Source: Mya arenaria (taxonomy: Eukaryota; Mollusca; Bivalvia; Myida; Myidae). From it: a stretch of 64,000 nt of DNA. A program made the position numbers and the translations under genes. The notes under the pieces are model-generated. The model was given only the letters and a program-made list of their open reading frames with translations, was not told the origin of the DNA and did no database searches. The stretch lies in the NCBI RefSeq assembly GCF_026914265.1, contig NC_069129.1:22429945-22493944 (forward strand), written 5' to 3'. This document shows, piece after piece, positions 60,233 through 64,000 of the stretch (position 1 is the first letter of the stretch; every line of letters starts with the position of its first letter).

Positions 60233-63200
60233 CTAGTTCCAGTTGCCCCTCCCACTTGCCCCCTGCCCCCAACCTGATGAGGAGGATGAATTGTTGTAAC
60301 CTCCCCCTCCTCCCCCAGACCTATTCCCCCACTGCGAGTAACTATTCTGCCCAGAAGCACTATCATTATTAAACCCCCCACTTCGACTATCCCTAGTCCC
60401 TCCGAAACCTGGCCCCAACTCGTAACTAGATGAGTTTGGATTTTGCGCCCCCTGAAACACAGCCTGTGCTGCAGCAAGCATGGCTGAACTGAACATGTTC
60501 ATTCCGATATTATTCATATTCGGTTCCATACCCATAGCATTCATTTCAGACTTATTTTGAACTGGGTTATTACCCCTGGCCAGCCCAGCATCTTGTCCTG
60601 AGCCAGAGTTGTCCCACATTTCGCCCCTTCCAAAGTTGCCTCCCCTATTTCGGCCCTGCTGTCTTTCTATCTGCTGTTCCTTTGCCTTTGGCTCTGCGCT
60701 GCTGATATGAACGCTGGCAGTCTTTATAATATGGTCCTCACCACACAGCCTCTCTGCGACAAGGGGGTCGGCAAATGTAACGAACGCAAAGGCTCTGAAA
60801 GGCTTTGGTATGAAGACATCAACGACCTCCCCAAACTGTTCAAAGTATTCCCTAAGCTCTTCATTTGTAAGGTCTTCTGTGCATCTGGCAACAAATATCT
60901 TTCGATTTGTTGGATTGTTATCCTGCTCAGTCTGAAATAAATTGTATCTTGGTTTGTGGACGAACATGCACTCTTCTTTGTTAGATAATAACATTTTACT
61001 GTGACAACAGTTTCCCAATATTTGATAAATAAAGAATAATTAGATAACATTTTCTGACTTATTAATCATTGCTAAAATACTACAATTGTATATGTACAAG
61101 ATTGTTAGATGTACTGTATGTAAAGTATGTATACAAGTACAAAATAAAACAAGACATGGCATTTGGAAATACAGAGGGAAATAATCTCAGTAAAAAGAGA
61201 GTGAAGTATAGTATATTATAAATACCAATATTTTTACAATAATTAAGTTTCAAGGTACTGAAAAAAAAATGTTCAAGTTGCACCTTTCTGAATGAAATGC
61301 ATTGACCTGCTTTAAATATCTTTTGTCTAATAGCAATTGATATGTATTGCAAACCAGGTACAATTCGATGTTTGGTAAAGAGAAAGTACAACTAACATGA
61401 ATTGGGAATTATATCCATTGCAAAGATTCCAATAACAACAGCATGAGGTAATAGTTTCAAGCCTAGCTCAACAGTCTAGGATGACACTTGAAACTATTAC
61501 AACTTCCGAACATCATACACAAGTACCTCTTCATATAAATTTAGAAAATCCTAAAAACTTCTTCATGGTTTTAGAACACAATACATTTCACAGATATGCT
61601 GTGAACATATAAAAATGTAAGATATGGTTAAAATATTGACATTGGTTAAACTTGTTCCAGTCCCATTAAAGAGTAAAAGAACAAATTTTATCTTACATGT
61701 GAATTGGGCAGATTAACTTCACACCATCTTCCATCTATCCTGTGTCTAGCTGCCAAGCACCTCAGTTGTGCTTCATAGTCCTTGAACTTTATAAAGCCAA
61801 ACCCCTTCGACTGGCCACTCCTGGGATCTCTTTTCACCTTAAATTTGTAATATGATTCAAATCAGTTTGCTCTGTACACCATAGAGTATGTTCCTATGGT
61901 ACATTCGTGGATCATTTCATCGAAAAAGAAGGTGTATGTGCCATGAATTATCCTGTTAGTTATTGGCCATACTGAATGGTTCCTCACATTATTTCAATGC
62001 TGCCATCTATTAAAGTTTTCACCATCATAAAAGCTTGTGACATTTATGAAGTACTAGGCTTAATCATTAAGATTTTCAATTTTCATGGGTGTTTAAAGGT
62101 CGGCCTACTGCCTCTTATCCAATACACATTCCCTGTGTCAAGAAAAATGTGTCAGCCCATGAGGTTGTATTCTAAGTTTGTTAGATGACCTGAAGTAACA
62201 TCTTAATGATTAAGGAGGGCTTGTTCATTACGTTCAATCCACCCATTTTCAATCATTAAGATATTGAATCATGTCATCTTCCTATTACTGAGTTTAACTT
62301 TTACATATCTAAAAATCAAGAAACAACAGGCACAGAAAAATACAAAAAACTAAGCCATCAAAATTTGACTTTTAAATCAGTCCAAATTTATTGAATTAAG
62401 AAATTGGAACAAGCTCTGAAAAATGATCATTCTAATAAAGTTCAAAGGTATCAGTAACTTTACTTTTTACTTTATCTATTATCAAATGATCAACATTTAC
62501 TTCATTAAACTTAATCAACATTATCATCTATGTGTACCTGTGTGAGAACTAGATCACCAAACTGTTCAAAGTAGGCCTTCATGTCATCTTCTGTGCTTTT
62601 CCATGGGAGCCCGAGAACAATCAGATCACTGGTCTTTCTAGTCTCCACCTTCTTCATCTTTGAAGAGACTGGATTTTCCAACTCTTCATCAACCTTGCGT
62701 TTTGATTCTGAGAAAAAGTTCAGATACAATTTAAACCACCAACACTGGATTATACACATGTAGCACATTGTAAAGGAACCCATATCATACAAAATGATAT
62801 CAAACAGCCAAACCCTGATTGCCAGACTATATGGTTCAGGATATACACAAGGGATAAACAGCCAGCCAGGATTGATGGACCAATATTTCAATCTGGGCAG
62901 TAAAATGTACATGTAAACATGTTGCAAATGGTTGATTTTAAAAAAAAGTCCAACTTAAATTCAAAGTAGTTTAAGTACAGAGGACAGGTTTGTCCAGCAT
63001 TGCTTGGGTCTAGAGAAAATATTAATAGAATACAGACCACCTGGATAGCAATAGATCATTGGTTCGATTCTGACTGGAATCTGCGGTTAGTTCAGTTGTT
63101 AAGAGTGCCATGCTCGTGTTCTGGCAGTTGAGAGCTGAGCACCACACCAGGCACAATTATCATACCAGATTTCATTAATGGTGGCAGCGTTCAACTTCTG

Positions 63201-63656
63201 AGCGCCTCAGACAGACAAAATAAAGGATAGTAGTATGTGTGGGGAAGAACCATCCAGCCAGTGAGCTCATTTCGTTAAATCATCATGTTAGTGTTCCGGA
63301 AATTGTGCGTAAGAGCCCCCGACTGGCACACTTTACATTCCAGGTTCCCCCCCAGGACATTTGTGAACGAATTTCAGACCTTTTCGAAATTCTAAGCAGT
63401 TCAAACCTTTTGGAAAGTTTACAATGTAAACAGTGTCTCCCCACATTCCACCAGGCGGGTAGAGGCTACCATTTGCTAGCCTAACACCTCGGAGTCCTCC
63501 AGTTTCCGATCGGTATTTCAACCCACAGGCGCCAGGAAATTGTGCAACCAATGAAGTAAGCAAGATTGTCCCATCTTGATCCACGCCATCTTCTTCTGTC
63601 GGAATCTCGATTTCAAGCTCACTTTCGTCATCTGTAACTCTCACAAACGTCGTCAT
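60233..63656 (-). CDS. TARDBP: TAR DNA-binding protein 43 (TDP-43), 4 coding exons
   Basis: Minus-strand exons with agreeing phases: 63407-63656, 62538-62707, 61697-61837 and 60233-60931; 1260 nt, 419 residues (human 414). The N-terminal domain shows [20 protein letters not shown] and VYIVNFPK. A bipartite nuclear signal (KRKVDEE...KMKK) starts at residue 86. RRM1 has RNP2 LIVLGL (112-117) and RNP1 KGFGFIKF (151-158); RRM2 has IFVARC (199-204) and RAFAFVTF (233-240). The Gly/Asn/Ser-rich tail keeps the hydrophobic helix [20 protein letters not shown] (331-350). TDP-43 binds UG-rich RNA and controls splicing and mRNA stability in the nucleus. The start is the ATG at 63656, matching the family N-terminus. 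The acceptor before 61837 has a weak pyrimidine tract. Confidence 0.95.
61448..61500. other. Perfect-arm hairpin in a TARDBP intron
   Basis: The 14-base arms gtaatagtttcaag and cttgaaactattac pair perfectly, and inner arms cctag/ctagg add to the stem. It lies between the exons at 61697 and 60931. It could be a small foldback element or an RNA structure acting on splicing. Confidence 0.55.
61838..62537. other. TARDBP intron 2, nothing further recognised
   Basis: AT-rich intron without an identifiable repeat, RNA gene or exon. Confidence 0.4.
63025..63350. mobile_element. Possible SINE remnants in TARDBP intron 1
   Basis: Box B-like ggttcgattctgac at 63060 and box A-like ggttagttcagttgttaaga at 63085 occur in the wrong order for one tRNA head. 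A later paralogous-looking piece (cgttaaatcatcatgttag) follows near 63271. The segment looks like pieces of tRNA-derived SINEs placed end to end. No ends or target duplication are seen. Confidence 0.35.
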
Positions 63657-63684
63657 TTTATTAAATTGTGTCGGTTTTTCTAAC

Positions 63685-63694
63685 AAAGATGGCG
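63685..63694. promoter_or_regulatory. YY1-like motif near the TARDBP start
   Basis: aaagatggcg, which on the minus strand is CGCCATCTTT, the core GCCATnTT of YY1 sites. It lies about 29 bp upstream of the TARDBP ATG, where YY1 sites of housekeeping promoters typically fall. Confidence 0.45.
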
Positions 63695-63932
63695 TCTTAT
63701 GGTGGTTTTGATTAACGAACGTCTGATTAATCGATTTAAGTATTTAGTCATAACGGCACTTAAAAACAGCAATTAGATCATTTTTATATGTTTGGACACT
63801 GCTTAAAAAAACAGGCTTGCGTTAAAAAGTAACTATCTGTATTTAAAGTCGATTCAAATACATGCATTTTGAAGAAAACCGACAATAATTAATTTGTTTT
63901 TGCAATTTACATGTTACAAAATTTCTCTGGCA

Positions 63933-63953
63933 ACCGGAAGCAGCATGGCCGCC
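63933..63953. promoter_or_regulatory. ETS-like and YY1-like motif pair
   Basis: accggaag is an ETS/GABP consensus, followed by cagcatggccgcc, similar to the ATGGCCGCC form of YY1 sites. With the motif at 63685 this suggests a TATA-less, perhaps bidirectional, promoter. An ATG here opens only seven codons before a stop (taa), so any divergent plus-strand gene would begin outside the window or by splicing. Confidence 0.4.
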
Positions 63954-64000
63954 TGTCAAAATTTGTAAATAAAAAGGCAGCAGAATTATTGAGCGTTATT

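Overview
The window reads as animal nuclear DNA, most likely from a bivalve mollusc. It is AT-rich. Its genes are split by many GT-AG introns, and two of them encode clear metazoan proteins: centromere protein L and TDP-43. The introns and spacers are filled with repeats of the kind abundant in bivalves: Helitron-like non-autonomous elements with internal tandem repeats, tRNA-derived SINEs, foldback MITEs, a jockey-superfamily LINE and a DIRS-like fossil. The species is an inference from repeat style and protein divergence. No single marker fixes it.

Layout. Positions 1-560 hold a comparatively GC-rich, coding-like stretch that I cannot name. 2555-3697 (-) is an intronless, membrane-anchored PKDCC/VLK-like divergent kinase. 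4530-4709 (-) looks like one orphan terminal exon. 6393-9631 is a decayed DIRS-like element with RNase H, tyrosine recombinase and SGNH-hydrolase parts between direct repeats, followed by diverged tandem repeats and a TIR element (11089-12052). 12564-21226 (+) is CENPL, rebuilt here as 11 exons and 394 codons; its introns carry a 491-bp foldback MITE, a SINE nested in an older repeat, and other repeats. A second foldback copy and an (AT)n/(GT)n tract follow it. 23566-26820 is a 5'-truncated LINE on the minus strand.

27066-52781 (+) is an 18-exon gene for a protein of 1191 residues with three U1/matrin-type zinc fingers. It has a prion-like Y/Q/G-rich start and an S/Q/A-rich tail, and probably binds RNA. 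Three Helitron-like elements lie in its introns and a fourth starts 89 bp after its stop. One intron contains a tandem repeat whose unit carries the real splice acceptor, and another contains a diverged second copy of an exon. 60233-63656 (-) is TARDBP (TDP-43), 4 coding exons and 419 residues, convergent with the zinc-finger gene. Its downstream region contains a UG-rich cluster on the sense strand that could serve TDP-43 autoregulation. Its upstream side has YY1-like and ETS-like promoter motifs, so another gene may start just beyond the right edge.

CENP-L is a constitutive kinetochore component, while TDP-43 and the zinc-finger protein are probably RNA-binding nuclear factors. Nothing suggests a functional cluster. 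All exon coordinates come from reading splice signals and phase by eye, without transcript evidence.
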